Below are positions 15,454 to 27,113 of a DNA stretch of 64,000 bases, piece by piece. The DNA is from Streptomyces sp. SM10 (GTDB lineage: Bacteria > Actinomycetota > Actinomycetes > Streptomycetales > Streptomycetaceae), in assembly GCF_002910915.1 (NCBI RefSeq), contig NZ_NEUF01000177.1, positions 1 through 64,000 of the forward strand, read 5' to 3'. The notes below the pieces were generated by a model. That model saw nothing but the letters and a program-made list of their open reading frames with translations. It ran no database searches and was not told the DNA's origin. The translations under genes and the position numbers were made by a program. The first letter of the stretch is position 1. Every line of letters starts with the position of its first letter.

Positions 15454-16404
15454 TCACGGGTGTGCGCCGCGCCCCTCGGCGTGCGGGGCGAGGCGGGTCG
15501 GCGAGAGGGCGATGTCCTCCTCGCCCGGCTCCAGGAGGGTGGCCGCGGCGCCCACGACGAGGGGGTCGGGCCGGCCGACGACGTCGGTGTCCTTCGCCGT
15601 GTAGTCGACGCGGGCGAGGAGGCTGCGCATGGCCTCGATGCGCGCACGGCGCTTGTCGTTGCTCTTCACGACCGTCCACGGCGCGTGCTCGGTGTCGGTG
15701 GCGCGGAACATGTCGATCTTCGCGGTGGTGTAGTCGTCCCAGAGGTCGAGGGAGTCGATGTCGGTGGGCGAGAGCTTCCACTGGCGTACGGGGTCGACCT
15801 GGCGGATCGCGAAACGGGTCCGCTGTTCGGCGCGGGAGACGGAGAACCAGAACTTCACCACGATGACGCCGTCGTCGACGAGCATCTCCTCGAACGCGGG
15901 GCACTGCTTGAGGAAGAGCGCGTACTCCGGCGGGGTGCAGAAGCCCATGACGCGTTCGACGCCGGCCCGGTTGTACCAGGACCGGTCGAAGAAGACGAGT
16001 TCGCCGGGGGCGGGCAGGTGCGCGACGTAACGCTGGAAGTACCACTGGCCGCGTTCGCGGTCGGTGGGCTTGTCCAGGGCGACGATCCGCGCGCCACGGG
16101 GGTTGAGGCGCTCGGTGAAGCGCTGGATGGTGCCGCCCTTGCCCGCCGCGTCGCGGCCCTCGCAGACCACGACGACCCGGGCGCCGGTGTCCTTGGTCCA
16201 CCGCTGGAGCTTGAGGAGCTCGATCTGGAGGATGCGCTTGGTGCGCTCGTACTCCTTGCGGCGGAGCTTGCGGTCGTACGGGTAGTTCTCCCGCCAGGTC
16301 TTGAGCGGCCTGCCCGCCTCGTCCAGCAGGATCGGCTGCTCCGGCCTGCTGGTGTCGACGGTCAGGCCGTCCAGCAGCTGCTTCTCCATCTGATCGCGGT
16401 CCAC
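15454..16404 (-). CDS. ppk2: polyphosphate kinase 2
   Basis: PPK2-family enzyme that transfers phosphate between polyphosphate and nucleotides (GDP/ADP or NMP depending on class), cytosolic, 316 residues. Walker A is EGRDAAGKGGTIQRF and Walker B is LVFFDRSWYNRAGVE. The lid segment VSRAEQRTRFAIRQVDPVRQ and the catalytic KLSPTDIDSLDLWDDYT are typical. WTVVKSNDKRRAR closes the domain. I chose GTG 16404, giving VDRDQMEKQ; ATG 16389 is an alternative, and the ribosome site GGAGGGG lies rather far upstream (about 16 nt). The single-domain length fits class I or III; the class is not decided here. Confidence 0.92.
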   Translation of the reverse strand: MDRDQMEKQLLDGLTVDTSRPEQPILLDEAGRPLKTWRENYPYDRKLRRKEYERTKRILQIELLKLQRWTKDTGARVVVVCEGRDAAGKGGTIQRFTERLNPRGARIVALDKPTDRERGQWYFQRYVAHLPAPGELVFFDRSWYNRAGVERVMGFCTPPEYALFLKQCPAFEEMLVDDGVIVVKFWFSVSRAEQRTRFAIRQVDPVRQWKLSPTDIDSLDLWDDYTTAKIDMFRATDTEHAPWTVVKSNDKRRARIEAMRSLLARVDYTAKDTDVVGRPDPLVVGAAATLLEPGEEDIALSPTRLAPHAEGRGAHP

Positions 16405-16474
16405 CCGGCCAAGCGTGGCACCCCTCCGGGCGCTACGCCACCAGGGTGACGGAACGAGCCGCCGCGGGCAGAAG

Positions 16475-16488
16475 TAAGGTGACCCTAA
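16475..16488. promoter_or_regulatory. possible IdeR/DmdR iron box
   Basis: The complement of 16475-16488 reads TTAGGGTCACCTTA, 12 of 14 matches to the 3' part of the actinobacterial iron box (TTAGGCTCACCTAA as I recall it). It lies about 40 bp upstream of the PPOX start, in a promoter position. Confidence 0.4.
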
Positions 16489-16529
16489 TACATACAGGTC
16501 GGCCACCCTCTCGAGGTACGGAGAACCCC

Positions 16530-17111
16530 TTGCCGAACGCCGCGCCCGAAACCCTCACGGTCGCCCCCCTGCTCCCGGCGGACCCCCTCGCCGGGGCGGT
16601 GCCCCTGGAGTCGGCGGAGCAACTGCGGGAGATCCTGGGCGAGCCCTGGCCGATCGTCATCGACAAGGTGCACGACGAACTCACCGAGGCCGATCTGGAC
16701 CTGCTGGCCCGTGCGCCGTTCTGCGCCGTGTCCACGTCGGACGCGGCCGGCAACTGCGACACCTCCCCGCGCGGCGGCGAACCGGGCTTCACCCGGGTCC
16801 TGGACGCGCGCACCCTCGTGTTGCCCGACCTGCCGGGCAACCGGCGCGGGGACAGCTTCCACAACATCCTGTCCAACCCGCATGTGGGCCTGCTCTACCT
16901 GATACCCGGCGCCATGACCGTCCTGCGGATCAACGGGCGGGCGCGCATCCTGACGGACGCCCCCTTCTTCGACGACATGGCGGTCAGGGGCAGGCGTCCC
17001 GACCTGGCGCTGGTCGTGGACCTAGACGAGATCTACCTGCACTGCCCGGCATCCCTCAAGCGTTCGGGTGTGTGGGCACCCGAGACGTGGGAGGGCGCGA
17101 AGGCCTCCTGA
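16530..17111 (+). CDS. pyridoxamine 5'-phosphate oxidase-fold FMN-binding protein (PPOX family)
   Basis: A 193-residue split-barrel flavin protein. LLARAPFCAVSTSDAAGNCD is followed by TSPRGGEPGFTRVLDARTLV, LPDLPGNRRGDSFHNILSNP and HVGLLYLIPGAMTVLRINGR. These make up the MSMEG_1061-like PPOX subgroup, which binds FMN or F420 and reduces unknown substrates. TTG 16530 is chosen because GGAG lies 6 nt upstream; the open frame reaches back to 16446 without a ribosome site. It is divergent from ppk2, with a possible iron box between, which would hint at a link to iron or siderophore metabolism. Confidence 0.82.
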   Translation: MPNAAPETLTVAPLLPADPLAGAVPLESAEQLREILGEPWPIVIDKVHDELTEADLDLLARAPFCAVSTSDAAGNCDTSPRGGEPGFTRVLDARTLVLPDLPGNRRGDSFHNILSNPHVGLLYLIPGAMTVLRINGRARILTDAPFFDDMAVRGRRPDLALVVDLDEIYLHCPASLKRSGVWAPETWEGAKAS

Positions 17112-17207
17112 GGCCGACGGTGCGCCGCTCCGGTCCCCGGCACACGGTGTGACGGGGACCCATGGGGCGGGATCCGGCGCGGAGGACGCCGCCCTCGTCG
17201 CCCGCCG

Positions 17208-17441
17208 TCAGCTGTTGCTCGCTTCCCCCACCGTGCTGATGACCGTGGAGGCGGTCGAGGCCGTGGCTCCGGCGGCGCCGTCGACCAGTTTGCCGAGTCC
17301 CCCGGCGTCGTCGAGCGCTCCGAGCGAGACGGGCTGTGCGGCCGCGTGGGCCGCGTCCCCGTCTCCCGGGTGCGGGCTGATCGCGGCGATGACCGCTCCG
17401 GTGGCGAACGTGAGGACGGCGAGTGCGCTTCGCTTCTTCAT
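17208..17441 (-). CDS. small secreted Ala/Gly/Ser-rich protein
   Basis: A 77-residue protein with a signal peptide MKKRSALAVLTFATGAVIAA cut near DAAHA. A short mature part follows (QPVSLGALDDAGGLGKLVDG, AAGATASTASTVISTVGEAS). It has no cysteine and no chaplin motif, and I do not recognise the family. There is no strong ribosome site, so the start rests on the signal peptide. It lies on the same strand as, and downstream of, the TPM-like membrane protein gene. Confidence 0.55.
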   Translation of the reverse strand: MKKRSALAVLTFATGAVIAAISPHPGDGDAAHAAAQPVSLGALDDAGGLGKLVDGAAGATASTASTVISTVGEASNS

Positions 17442-17584
17442 GCCGGGTCAACGGCTCACGGTCCCCGAAGGACACGCCGGATCTCCGCGGCCCCCGCCCG
17501 GTCCCACCGTGGCCACCGGCGGGGTGGCCGTCCGGTGGACACGGCTGGGGCAGTGCCCGGCGAGCGGTGCCGCGGCGGAGACGC

Positions 17585-18967
17585 TCAGAAGCCGCCGCCA
17601 CCGTCGAACCCGCCGCCGCCGAAGCCGCCGCCGTCCCCGAAGCCTCCGCCGCCGAAGCCGGAGGAGTCGAAGTCGGAGCCGGAGACGTCGCCGCCGCTCC
17701 AGTCCCCGCCGCCACCACCGCCGAAGTCGCCGCCGCCGTACTCCGCCGCGTAGGCCGGGGTGGAGAGCATCGAGCCGAGCATGGTGCCGACGAGCAGGCC
17801 CGGGAGCAGGCCGCCGCCGAAGTAGCCGCCGGCCCAGGGGCCGTACGCCGGGCCCGCCTCCCAGTAGGGGCGGCGCCGGCCGTCGCCGACGTCGACCGTG
17901 CGGCTCAGTGGATCCTCGCCCTCGCGCAGGCGCACCTCGTCCGCGCCGCAGACCGGGACCTCACGGGCGGATCCGCCGGACGGTGTCCACAGGACGTCCG
18001 CGACGGCGGGGCCGTGGCGCGGGTCGAAGAAGCAGGGCGGGCGCCGCGCCGGGAGTGTCCGGCCCGTGCGGCGGGCCTCCAGGACGGCGAGCGAGAAGCG
18101 GCCGTCCTCCAGGGCCTGGGTGACCCCGCGTACGTCGGAGGGGTGCTGGGCGTCGCCCATGCGGGACTTGGCGTCCTCGTAGGAGTCGAGTGCGCGCTCG
18201 TAGTCGATGCGCATCGCGTCGTCGGCGCCCTTCTCGGCGGGGTGGAAGTCCAGCCGGTCCAGCGTCTCGCCGTACGCGGTGATGTCCTCGTCCACGACGA
18301 CGCGGAGCTTCTCCAGGGCGGCCCGCTCCTCTTCCTCCTTGCGCCTCCTGTTGCGGCGGACGACCGCGAGCGCGGTGCCGCCGCCGACGAGTGCCACGCC
18401 GCCCAGGACGAGCAGACCGGTCACCGGCGTGCCGTTCACCGCCCCGTCGTCCGCGCCGTCGCCGGACCAGGAGGCCGGGGCGCTTCCCCTGGCCTCGTCG
18501 ACGGCCCGGTCGACGAAGGCGTTCAGCTGGGCGGCCGTGCCGGTGTCGGTACCGGGCGCCTTCACGAGCGTCGTGAGGTTCTCGACGGCGCGCGTCGGCA
18601 TCACCTGCGGGTCGGCGCCCGCGTCGAACCCGTCGCCGAGGCGGACCGCGTAGACGCCGGTGATCCCGGTGTCGGTGCGCAGGTTCTGGAGGAGGTCCTC
18701 AGGCGGGTACTGCGAGGTCGCCGGCAGGACGGCCACGAAGACCGGCTTGTCGGCGTCCGTGATCTTCTTCTCCAGGGCGGCCTCCTGGGACGCCGAGAGC
18801 TGCCCGGACGCGGCCGGGTCGACGTACACCGGGCCCTGGCGCAGGGCGCGGGCCGCGTCGTCGATCGTGGCGGGGGCGGCGTGGGCAGTGGAGGACATGG
18901 CCAGCAGTGCCGCCGAGAGCATCAGCAGCAGGCAGGCCCACAGGGGGACGAACAGCCTCTTCCGCAT
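17585..18967 (-). CDS. membrane protein with TPM-like extracytoplasmic domain and glycine-rich tail
   Basis: A 460-residue membrane protein. The signal peptide is residues 1-30 (MRKRLFVPLWACLLLMLSAA, cut after THA). An extracytoplasmic domain (DKPVFVAVLPATSQYPPEDL) resembles TPM-type repair/phosphatase domains. One membrane helix at about 180-203 (VTGLLVLGGVALVGGGTALA) is followed by a basic RRNRRRKEEEERA stretch and a cytoplasmic helical region. The extreme C-terminus is a low-complexity Gly/Asp/Phe repeat (DFGGGGGGDWSGGDVSGSDF). Such proteins are common next to housekeeping genes in Streptomyces but their role is not established. It ends the transcription direction of the glucan locus but is separated from it by a terminator. 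Confidence 0.82.
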   Translation of the reverse strand: MRKRLFVPLWACLLLMLSAALLAMSSTAHAAPATIDDAARALRQGPVYVDPAASGQLSASQEAALEKKITDADKPVFVAVLPATSQYPPEDLLQNLRTDTGITGVYAVRLGDGFDAGADPQVMPTRAVENLTTLVKAPGTDTGTAAQLNAFVDRAVDEARGSAPASWSGDGADDGAVNGTPVTGLLVLGGVALVGGGTALAVVRRNRRRKEEEERAALEKLRVVVDEDITAYGETLDRLDFHPAEKGADDAMRIDYERALDSYEDAKSRMGDAQHPSDVRGVTQALEDGRFSLAVLEARRTGRTLPARRPPCFFDPRHGPAVADVLWTPSGGSAREVPVCGADEVRLREGEDPLSRTVDVGDGRRRPYWEAGPAYGPWAGGYFGGGLLPGLLVGTMLGSMLSTPAYAAEYGGGDFGGGGGGDWSGGDVSGSDFDSSGFGGGGFGDGGGFGGGGFDGGGGF

Positions 18968-18981
18968 ACTCCGAAAGTAAC

Positions 18982-19015
18982 CCGGACGGGTGATGAATGC
19001 GTCACCCGCCCGGGT
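18982..19015 (-). terminator. terminator at the end of the glucan locus
   Basis: Arms CCCGG-A-CGGGTGA and TCACCCG-C-CCGGG with one internal mismatch and an 8-nt loop, 23 bp beyond the GH3 stop. Confidence 0.7.
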
Positions 19016-19037
19016 CTGGATTCATGCCGTTGCGCGG

Positions 19038-22000
19038 TTACCCGGCGCGGTACGCCGTGCGGAGCTTCGCGACCGCTCCGTCCAGGTCACCGGTGAGCAG
19101 CAGGTGGTCGGCCTCGGCGAACGGCTTGGACACCGCCGCGGTCGGCTCCCCTCCGGCCTTCTGCTGGACCAGCAGCCTGGCCCGGTCCACGATCTCCTTG
19201 CCCACCGCGGTCTTCCCGAGGCCCGCCCGCTCGGCGAGCCGGGCGGCGACGGCGAGACCGGTGAGGGTGGCTTCACCGCCCGTCGGCACCCTCTTCAGGG
19301 TGGTCAGTCCCCAGCCGAAGGGGAACTGCGGGTCGTACGCCGCGTCGCCGACGTTGATCGGCAGCTGCGACTCGGACTTCGGCCAGGTCACCGGAAGCTG
19401 GCCGGTGAAGGCCCGCTTTCCGTAGAGGACGTCGGCGACGCCGTCGCCCTCGGTGCCCGGCAGCCAGGAGGCGACGAGGGCGTCGATGTCGCCGAGCCGG
19501 TCCCCGATGAGCTGGGGGCGGCCCGAGACGATGAGGACCGCGCACTTCATGGCGGCGCAGACCGTGTCGACGGCCTTCTTGTCGGTGTCGGTCAGCTCCA
19601 GGTCGTGGCCGTTGCCGACATCTCCGATGCCCTCGGCGTAGGGCGTCTCACCGACGATGACGACACCGACGTCGTAGCCGTCGGTCGGGGCGGAGGCGTC
19701 CTTGGAGAAGGTGGCCGAGGGAGCGTTCTTCTCGATGCCCTTCAGGATCGTCGTGCCCGTGGTCGTGGTACCGGAGGCGCCCTGCCAGCTGACGGTCCAG
19801 CCGCCGGCCTGGTTGCCGAGGTCGTCGGCGTTGGAGCCGGCGACGTAGACCCTTTGGGAGGCCTTGAGCGGGAGCACCGCGCCGTCGTTCTTCAGCAGCA
19901 CCTGGGACTTGGCGGCTGCCTCGCGGGCGACCGCGCGGTGCTGCGCCGAGCCGACCTCGTCCAGGTTCGAGGTGTCCGCGTACGGCTTCTCGAAGAGGCC
20001 GAGGCGGAACTTCTGGGTGAGGATCCGGGACACCGCGTCGTCGATCCTGGCCTGGCCGATCCGGCCGGCGGTGATCTCGTCCTGGAGGGTCTTCGTGAAG
20101 TCCTGGTACGCGGTCGGGACCATGATCATGTCCAGGCCCGCGTTGACGGAGGTCCGGACGTCGCTCGCGTAGTCACCGGGGATCTGGTCGATGGCCTGCC
20201 AGTCGCTGATGACGAAGCCCTCGAAGCCCATCCGGTCCTTGAGCACGCCGTTGATCATCTCGGCGTTGGCGTGCATCTTCACCGGGCCGACGCCGTCGCC
20301 GAGGATGTCCAGCGAGGAGTAGGACGGCATGACCGTGCCGACGCCCCGCTTCACGGACTCGGCGAAGGGCGCGAGGTGCACGGCTTCGAGCTCCTGCCGC
20401 GTGACCTTGGTGACGCCCTGGTCGATGGTGTACGAACCGGTGGTGGAGGAGCCGAACTCCGTGCCGCCGTCGCCGACGAAGTGCTTGGCGCTGGCCAGCA
20501 CCTTGTCGTTGCGGTCCAGGTCGCGGCCGGACGGGCTGCCCTGCATGCCGGTGATGACGCTCTCCATGGACTCGACCAGTGCCGGGTCCTCGCCGTACGC
20601 CTCGTAGGAACGGCCCCAGCGCTCGTCCCGGGTGACGCAGACGCAGGGGGCGAAGTCCCAGGGGATGCCGGTGGCGCGGACCTCGCTCGCGGTGACGGCG
20701 CCCGTCCTCTCGGCGAGCCTCGGGTCGCGGCCCGCACCGATGCCGATGTTGTGCGGCATGATCGTCGAGCCGATCACGTTGTTGTGGCCGTGCACCGCGT
20801 CCACGCCGTAGATCAGCGGGATCTGGAAGCGGGTGGCCTGTGCGCGCAGTTGGTAGGCGTCGACCATCTTCGCCCAGGCCTCGGGCGTGTTCGGGGCGGG
20901 TACGGAACCGCCGCCGGAGAGCAGCGAGCCGAGGTCGTACGTGGCGATGTCGCCCTGGGACCGCAGCGCGTTGCGCTCGGCCTGGGTCATCTGGCCGGTC
21001 TTCTCGGCCGGCGACATCCGCGCCAGCAGGTCGGCGACGCGCTGCTTCACCGGGAGCTTGGCGTTCTGGTAGGCCAGCCCGTGGGCGTCGATGACGACCT
21101 GCGGGTTCTCCTTGGGCGCCTTGGCCCCGGTGACGGTGAGCTCCAGCGGGATCGTCTCCGCCGGCTCGGCGCCCTTGTCCTTGGTGGTCCTCACGGTGAC
21201 GGTCTGCGTGGTGCCGGAGGCGGTGCCCGCGGGGAAGGTGTGGACGCCGGTGACCGGGGTGTAGTCCTTGCCGGACTCGGCGCTGCCGCCCTTGGTCGCC
21301 CAGGCGACGGTGACGGGCTCCTCGATGGGCGCTGAGCCGGTGGTGGCGACGGAGATCCTGATGTCCGCCGTGCCTCCCTCCTTGACCGTGTGCACGGCGG
21401 AGTCGACGACGACGCTCGACTTCAGGGCCGGGTCGGCCTTGCCGTACAGCTCGACGGCGTCCATGGCGAAGGAGCCGGGGGCGCCGGTCGGGAGGGTGAG
21501 GGCGTAGCCCCACATCTCGTTGAGGCCGAGGACCTGGTCGATGCCGCCGACGGGCTGGTAGTCGGCTCGGTAGACGAAGTCCGCGAAGGGCATCTCGACC
21601 TGGTGCCAGCCTTCCCAGTCGTCGGTGAAGGAGGTGGTCCAGAGCTCGGAGGCGCCACCGCCCGCTCCGCCGTCCTTGATCTCGAAGTTGATCCGCTTGC
21701 CCGAACCGGGCGGCAGCGGGGCGGTGTTCTGGCCGTACCACCAGAAGCGGATGCCCTTGTGGGCGGTCCAGTCCTCCGGGGGCTGGTCGACGGCGAACTC
21801 GTGGCTGAGTCCGCCGTAGGCGCTGATGTCGTAGGTGCCCTGGAGGACCTTGGCGCCCTCGGGGGCGTCGGCGCGCTCCTTGAACTCCAGCGCGGGGTGG
21901 TCGTCCGCGTCGCCGCCCCAGGTGAACAGGGAGTCGGCGGGCGGGTTACCGAAGGGGACCTCGCCCTCGAAGCGGTCGACGAGGACGGGTGCGAGGTCCT

Positions 22001-22124
22001 CCGCGCCTGCCGCGGCGCTGGGGACGGCCCCGGCGAGGAGTGAGGCGAGGACCGTGGCGGCGGCGAGTGCGGCCGTGGCCGGTCTCGCCCGGTGACGTGC
22101 GCGGGTGTGCGGTGTACGGGGCAT
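19038..22124 (-). CDS. secreted multidomain GH3 beta-glucosidase/exo-glucanase
   Basis: A 1028-residue exported enzyme releasing glucose from the ends of beta-glucans or oligosaccharides. Domains in order: signal peptide to about residue 41; a CBM11-like carbohydrate-binding domain at about 45-230 (VDRFEGEVPFGNPPADSLFT, IRFWWYGQNTAPLPPGSGKR); a Calx-beta-like domain at about 232-335; the GH3 barrel (HGHNNVIGSTIMPHNIGIGA, LASAKHFVGDGGTEFG), with the nucleophile Asp641 in GFVISDWQAI; and the GH3 C-terminal domain (AAAKSQVLLKNDGAVLPLKA). ATG 22124 is chosen for the signal peptide and AGAAGAG upstream. It is the last gene of the LacI-ABC-GH1 locus, so it probably supplies sugars to the importer. 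Linkage preference is not readable. Confidence 0.9.
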   Translation of the reverse strand: MPRTPHTRARHRARPATAALAAATVLASLLAGAVPSAAAGAEDLAPVLVDRFEGEVPFGNPPADSLFTWGGDADDHPALEFKERADAPEGAKVLQGTYDISAYGGLSHEFAVDQPPEDWTAHKGIRFWWYGQNTAPLPPGSGKRINFEIKDGGAGGGASELWTTSFTDDWEGWHQVEMPFADFVYRADYQPVGGIDQVLGLNEMWGYALTLPTGAPGSFAMDAVELYGKADPALKSSVVVDSAVHTVKEGGTADIRISVATTGSAPIEEPVTVAWATKGGSAESGKDYTPVTGVHTFPAGTASGTTQTVTVRTTKDKGAEPAETIPLELTVTGAKAPKENPQVVIDAHGLAYQNAKLPVKQRVADLLARMSPAEKTGQMTQAERNALRSQGDIATYDLGSLLSGGGSVPAPNTPEAWAKMVDAYQLRAQATRFQIPLIYGVDAVHGHNNVIGSTIMPHNIGIGAGRDPRLAERTGAVTASEVRATGIPWDFAPCVCVTRDERWGRSYEAYGEDPALVESMESVITGMQGSPSGRDLDRNDKVLASAKHFVGDGGTEFGSSTTGSYTIDQGVTKVTRQELEAVHLAPFAESVKRGVGTVMPSYSSLDILGDGVGPVKMHANAEMINGVLKDRMGFEGFVISDWQAIDQIPGDYASDVRTSVNAGLDMIMVPTAYQDFTKTLQDEITAGRIGQARIDDAVSRILTQKFRLGLFEKPYADTSNLDEVGSAQHRAVAREAAAKSQVLLKNDGAVLPLKASQRVYVAGSNADDLGNQAGGWTVSWQGASGTTTTGTTILKGIEKNAPSATFSKDASAPTDGYDVGVVIVGETPYAEGIGDVGNGHDLELTDTDKKAVDTVCAAMKCAVLIVSGRPQLIGDRLGDIDALVASWLPGTEGDGVADVLYGKRAFTGQLPVTWPKSESQLPINVGDAAYDPQFPFGWGLTTLKRVPTGGEATLTGLAVAARLAERAGLGKTAVGKEIVDRARLLVQQKAGGEPTAAVSKPFAEADHLLLTGDLDGAVAKLRTAYRAG

Positions 22125-22185
22125 GTGCGGCTCTTCTCTGCTCCGGTGGCCGGTGGCCGGTGGTCGGTCGTCGGTGGGGTCGGGG

Positions 22186-22654
22186 CTACTTCTGCTCGAA
22201 GCGCACCCAGTCGGTCTGCGCCTTGACGCCTCCCTGTGCGACGCGGTCGACGCTGGACTGCGGGAGACCCCGGCAGGGCTGGGTGACCTTGTTCCAGCCG
22301 GCGGGGTAGGCGCCGCCGAGGGCAAGGTCGAGGATCACGTACTGGTCGTGGTCGAGGACCCGCTTGCCGCGGGTCGACTCCGGCTTCTGGCGGGAGGTCT
22401 GCTGGACGGTGCGGTCGTCGACGGTGGAGGTCATGCCCTCGGGTGTCCACTCGAGGGCATGGGGGTGCCACCGGTCGGCGCGGCCGCCGCCCGGGTAGGT
22501 CTGCTGCTTGCCGATGTCGGCGTCGGCGGAGGGGTGTCCCCGGCAGCCGCGGCGGCTCTCACCGCGGGGTCGGGGCGGGGGCCGCGAGGGCCGTGGGAGT
22601 GGCGAGGGCGACCAGGGCGGCGGTGGTGGCGAATATCGTCGTACGAGAAGGCAT
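22186..22654 (-). pseudogene. GH16 beta-glucanase pseudogene (signal peptide plus C-terminal end)
   Basis: ATG 22654 begins a clean signal peptide (MPSRTTIFATTAALVALATP then TALAAPAPTP) that stops at TGA 22559-22561. In another frame directly downstream comes the end of a GH16 domain: DADIGKQQTYPGGG, RADRWHPHALEWTPEGM, DHDQYVILDLALGGAYPAGW, SSVDRVAQGGVKAQTDWVRF. That is the conserved last 110 or so residues of bacterial endo-beta-1,3/1,4-glucanases. Roughly 150-200 codons, including the ExDxxE active site, are missing, and there is a frameshift. The gene was once a secreted beta-glucanase of this locus; the intact GH64 elsewhere in the window may now cover its job. Confidence 0.8.
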
Positions 22655-22676
22655 GCGGGGGTGCTCCTTCTACGGG

Positions 22677-24089
<1,413 letters not shown>

Positions 24090-24142
24090 GGGTCTCCGTA
24101 ACTCCGGGTGTGCTGTGGGGTGGTGTGCGGCGGTGCGGCTGG

Positions 24143-25125
24143 TCAGTGGTGCAGCCAGCAGGCCACTTCGCGGTCCTGGCCGGCGTCGGGCGCGGCAAGG
24201 ACCGGGACGCGCTGCGCGCAGGGCTCGAAGGCCTTGCCGCAGCGGGGGTGGAAGGCGCAGCCGGCGGGCATCGCGGACAGGTGCGGAGGCGATCCGGGGA
24301 TGCCGGTGAGTTCCCGCCGGGGGCCGTGCAGCGCGGGGAAGGAGTGCAGCAGGCCCTCGCTGTACGGGTGGCGGGGGTCGCGGTAGATCTCGGCCGCTCC
24401 CGCCTGCTCCACGATCCGGCCGCCGTACATGATCGCGATCCGGTCGGAGAACTCGATCAGCAGCGAGATGTCGTGGGTGATGAACACGACGGAGAAGGAG
24501 AGCCGCTCCCTGAGTTCGACGAGCTTGCGCAGGATCTGCCGCTGCATCACCACGTCGAGTGCGGTGGTGGGCTCGTCCATGATGACGATCTCGGGTTCCA
24601 GGGCGAGCGCCATCGCGATCATCACGCGCTGGCGCATGCCTCCGGAGAGCTGGTGCGGATAGGCCGCGAGCCGGTCGGAGGAGATGCCGACGAGGTTCAG
24701 CAGTTCCTCGGCCCGGGCGGTCCTCCCGGCGGCGCGCATGGCGGGGCGGTGCGCCTTGAGCACGTCGGTGAGCTGGCTGTGGACGGTGTGCACCGGGTTG
24801 AGCGAGTTCATCGCCCCCTGGAACACGATCGACAGCTCCTGCCAGCGGAAGGCGCGCAGCTCGTCCGGGCTGAGGGAGAGGATGTCGACGGGCTCGGCGC
24901 CCGGCCGGTGGTAGCGGACGTCGCCGCCGGTGATCACCCCGGGCGGGGAGAGAAGCCGGGTGACCGAGTACGCCAGCGTGGACTTGCCCGATCCCGACTC
25001 GCCCGCGAGGCCGAGGACTTCACCGCGGTGCAGGGTGAGATCGATGTCGCGCAGCGCGCGGACGCCGCTCGCACCGGTGCCGTAGTCGACGTTGAGGCCG
25101 CTGATGGTGAGGATCGGCTCGGCGG

Positions 25126-25129
<4 letters not shown>
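24143..25129 (-). CDS. ABC importer ATPase, DppD/OppD-type
   Basis: Nucleotide-binding subunit of a peptide/oligosaccharide-type importer, 328 residues. Walker A is [16 protein letters not shown], the signature is LSGGMRQRVMIAMALALEPE, Walker B is IVIMDEPTTALD and the switch His is in VVFITHDISLL. The C-terminal GCAFHPRCGKAFEPCAQRVP is the Cys-containing extension found in oligopeptide/dipeptide transporter ATPases. ATG 25129 overlaps the permease stop by 4 nt (ATGA), showing translational coupling. Despite the family name, its neighbours (GH1, GH3, LacI) make an oligosaccharide substrate likely. Confidence 0.92.
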
Positions 25130-26127
<998 letters not shown>

Positions 26128-26132
26128 AGTCG

Positions 26133-27113
26133 TCAGGCCTCCTTACGAGTGCGGGGGTCGAGGAGGGCGTAGGCCATGTCGGCCAGCAGGTTCGCGGCGA
26201 GCACGGAGAGCGTGATGATCAGGAAGACGCCCTGCATGAGCGGGTAGTCCTTGGCGCCGACCGCCTGGAAGAGCTGGTAGCCGATGCCCGGGTAGGAGAA
26301 GACCATCTCGACCAGCAGGGTGCCGCCGACGATGAAGCCCAGCGAGAGGGCGAAGCCCGAGATGTTGGGCAGGACGGCGTTGCGTGCGGCGTAGGAGAAC
26401 ATCACGCGCCGCTCGGACAGCCCCTTGGCCTGCGCCACCATGACGTAGTCCTCGGAGGAGACCGTCACCATCATGTTGCGCATGCCGAGGATCCAGCCGG
26501 CGATGGCGCTCAGCACGATCGTCACGCCGGGCAGGACGCCGTGGTAGAGCGCGCTGGAGATGAACGGCCGGTCGAAGGCCGGGACCAGGGAGTTGTCGTA
26601 GCCTCCGGCGGCCGGGAAGATCTGCCACTTCACCGCGAACAGGGCGATGGCGATGAGACCCAGCCAGAAGTACGGGATGGCCGAGATGAACGTGGTCACG
26701 GGCAGCAGGCCGTCCAGCCAGGAGCCTCGCCGCCAGCCGCTGTAGACGCCGATGCCGGTGCCGAGCAGGAAGCTGATCAGGGTGGTGATGCCGACCAGCG
26801 CGAGGGTCCAGGGCAGCGACTGGGAGATCACCTCGGCGACCGGGGTCGGGAAGAAGGTGAAGGAGAGCCCGAGGTCGCCGTCGAGGAGGTGCGACCAGTA
26901 GTCGGTGTACTGCGACCAGACGGACTGGTTCTCGTCGAGCCCGAACAGCGCCTTCAGGGAGGCGATGGCGGTGGTGTCGAGCTGGCCCTGGTAGCGGCTC
27001 ATCAGAGCGTCGACCGGGTCGCCCGGCATCAGGCGCGGGATCAGGAAGTTGATGGTGATGGCGGCCCACGCGGTGACCGCGTAGAAGGCGAGCCGCTGGA
27101 GGACGTACTTCAC
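26133..27113 (-). CDS. ABC importer permease, DppB/OppB-type
   Basis: Second membrane subunit, 326 residues. It starts [20 protein letters not shown] and carries the DppB-typical [20 protein letters not shown], six hydrophobic segments and the coupling motif [23 protein letters not shown] 27113 is the start; it overlaps the upstream ATPase stop (GTGA). The open frame goes back to 27164 but only inside the neighbouring gene. Confidence 0.92.
   Translation of the reverse strand: MKYVLQRLAFYAVTAWAAITINFLIPRLMPGDPVDALMSRYQGQLDTTAIASLKALFGLDENQSVWSQYTDYWSHLLDGDLGLSFTFFPTPVAEVISQSLPWTLALVGITTLISFLLGTGIGVYSGWRRGSWLDGLLPVTTFISAIPYFWLGLIAIALFAVKWQIFPAAGGYDNSLVPAFDRPFISSALYHGVLPGVTIVLSAIAGWILGMRNMMVTVSSEDYVMVAQAKGLSERRVMFSYAARNAVLPNISGFALSLGFIVGGTLLVEMVFSYPGIGYQLFQAVGAKDYPLMQGVFLIITLSVLAANLLADMAYALLDPRTRKEA

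Noticed and set aside
17585-17760. Glycine-codon repeats at the end of the membrane protein as a CRISPR or tandem DNA repeat
   Set aside because: The repetition is coding (Gly/Asp/Phe tail), irregular in length and without spacers.
18990-21335. 781-codon open frame antisense to the secreted GH3 gene
   Set aside because: Repetitive Val/Gly/Asp/Arg composition with no recognisable motif; complements a gene with a full set of GH3 motifs.
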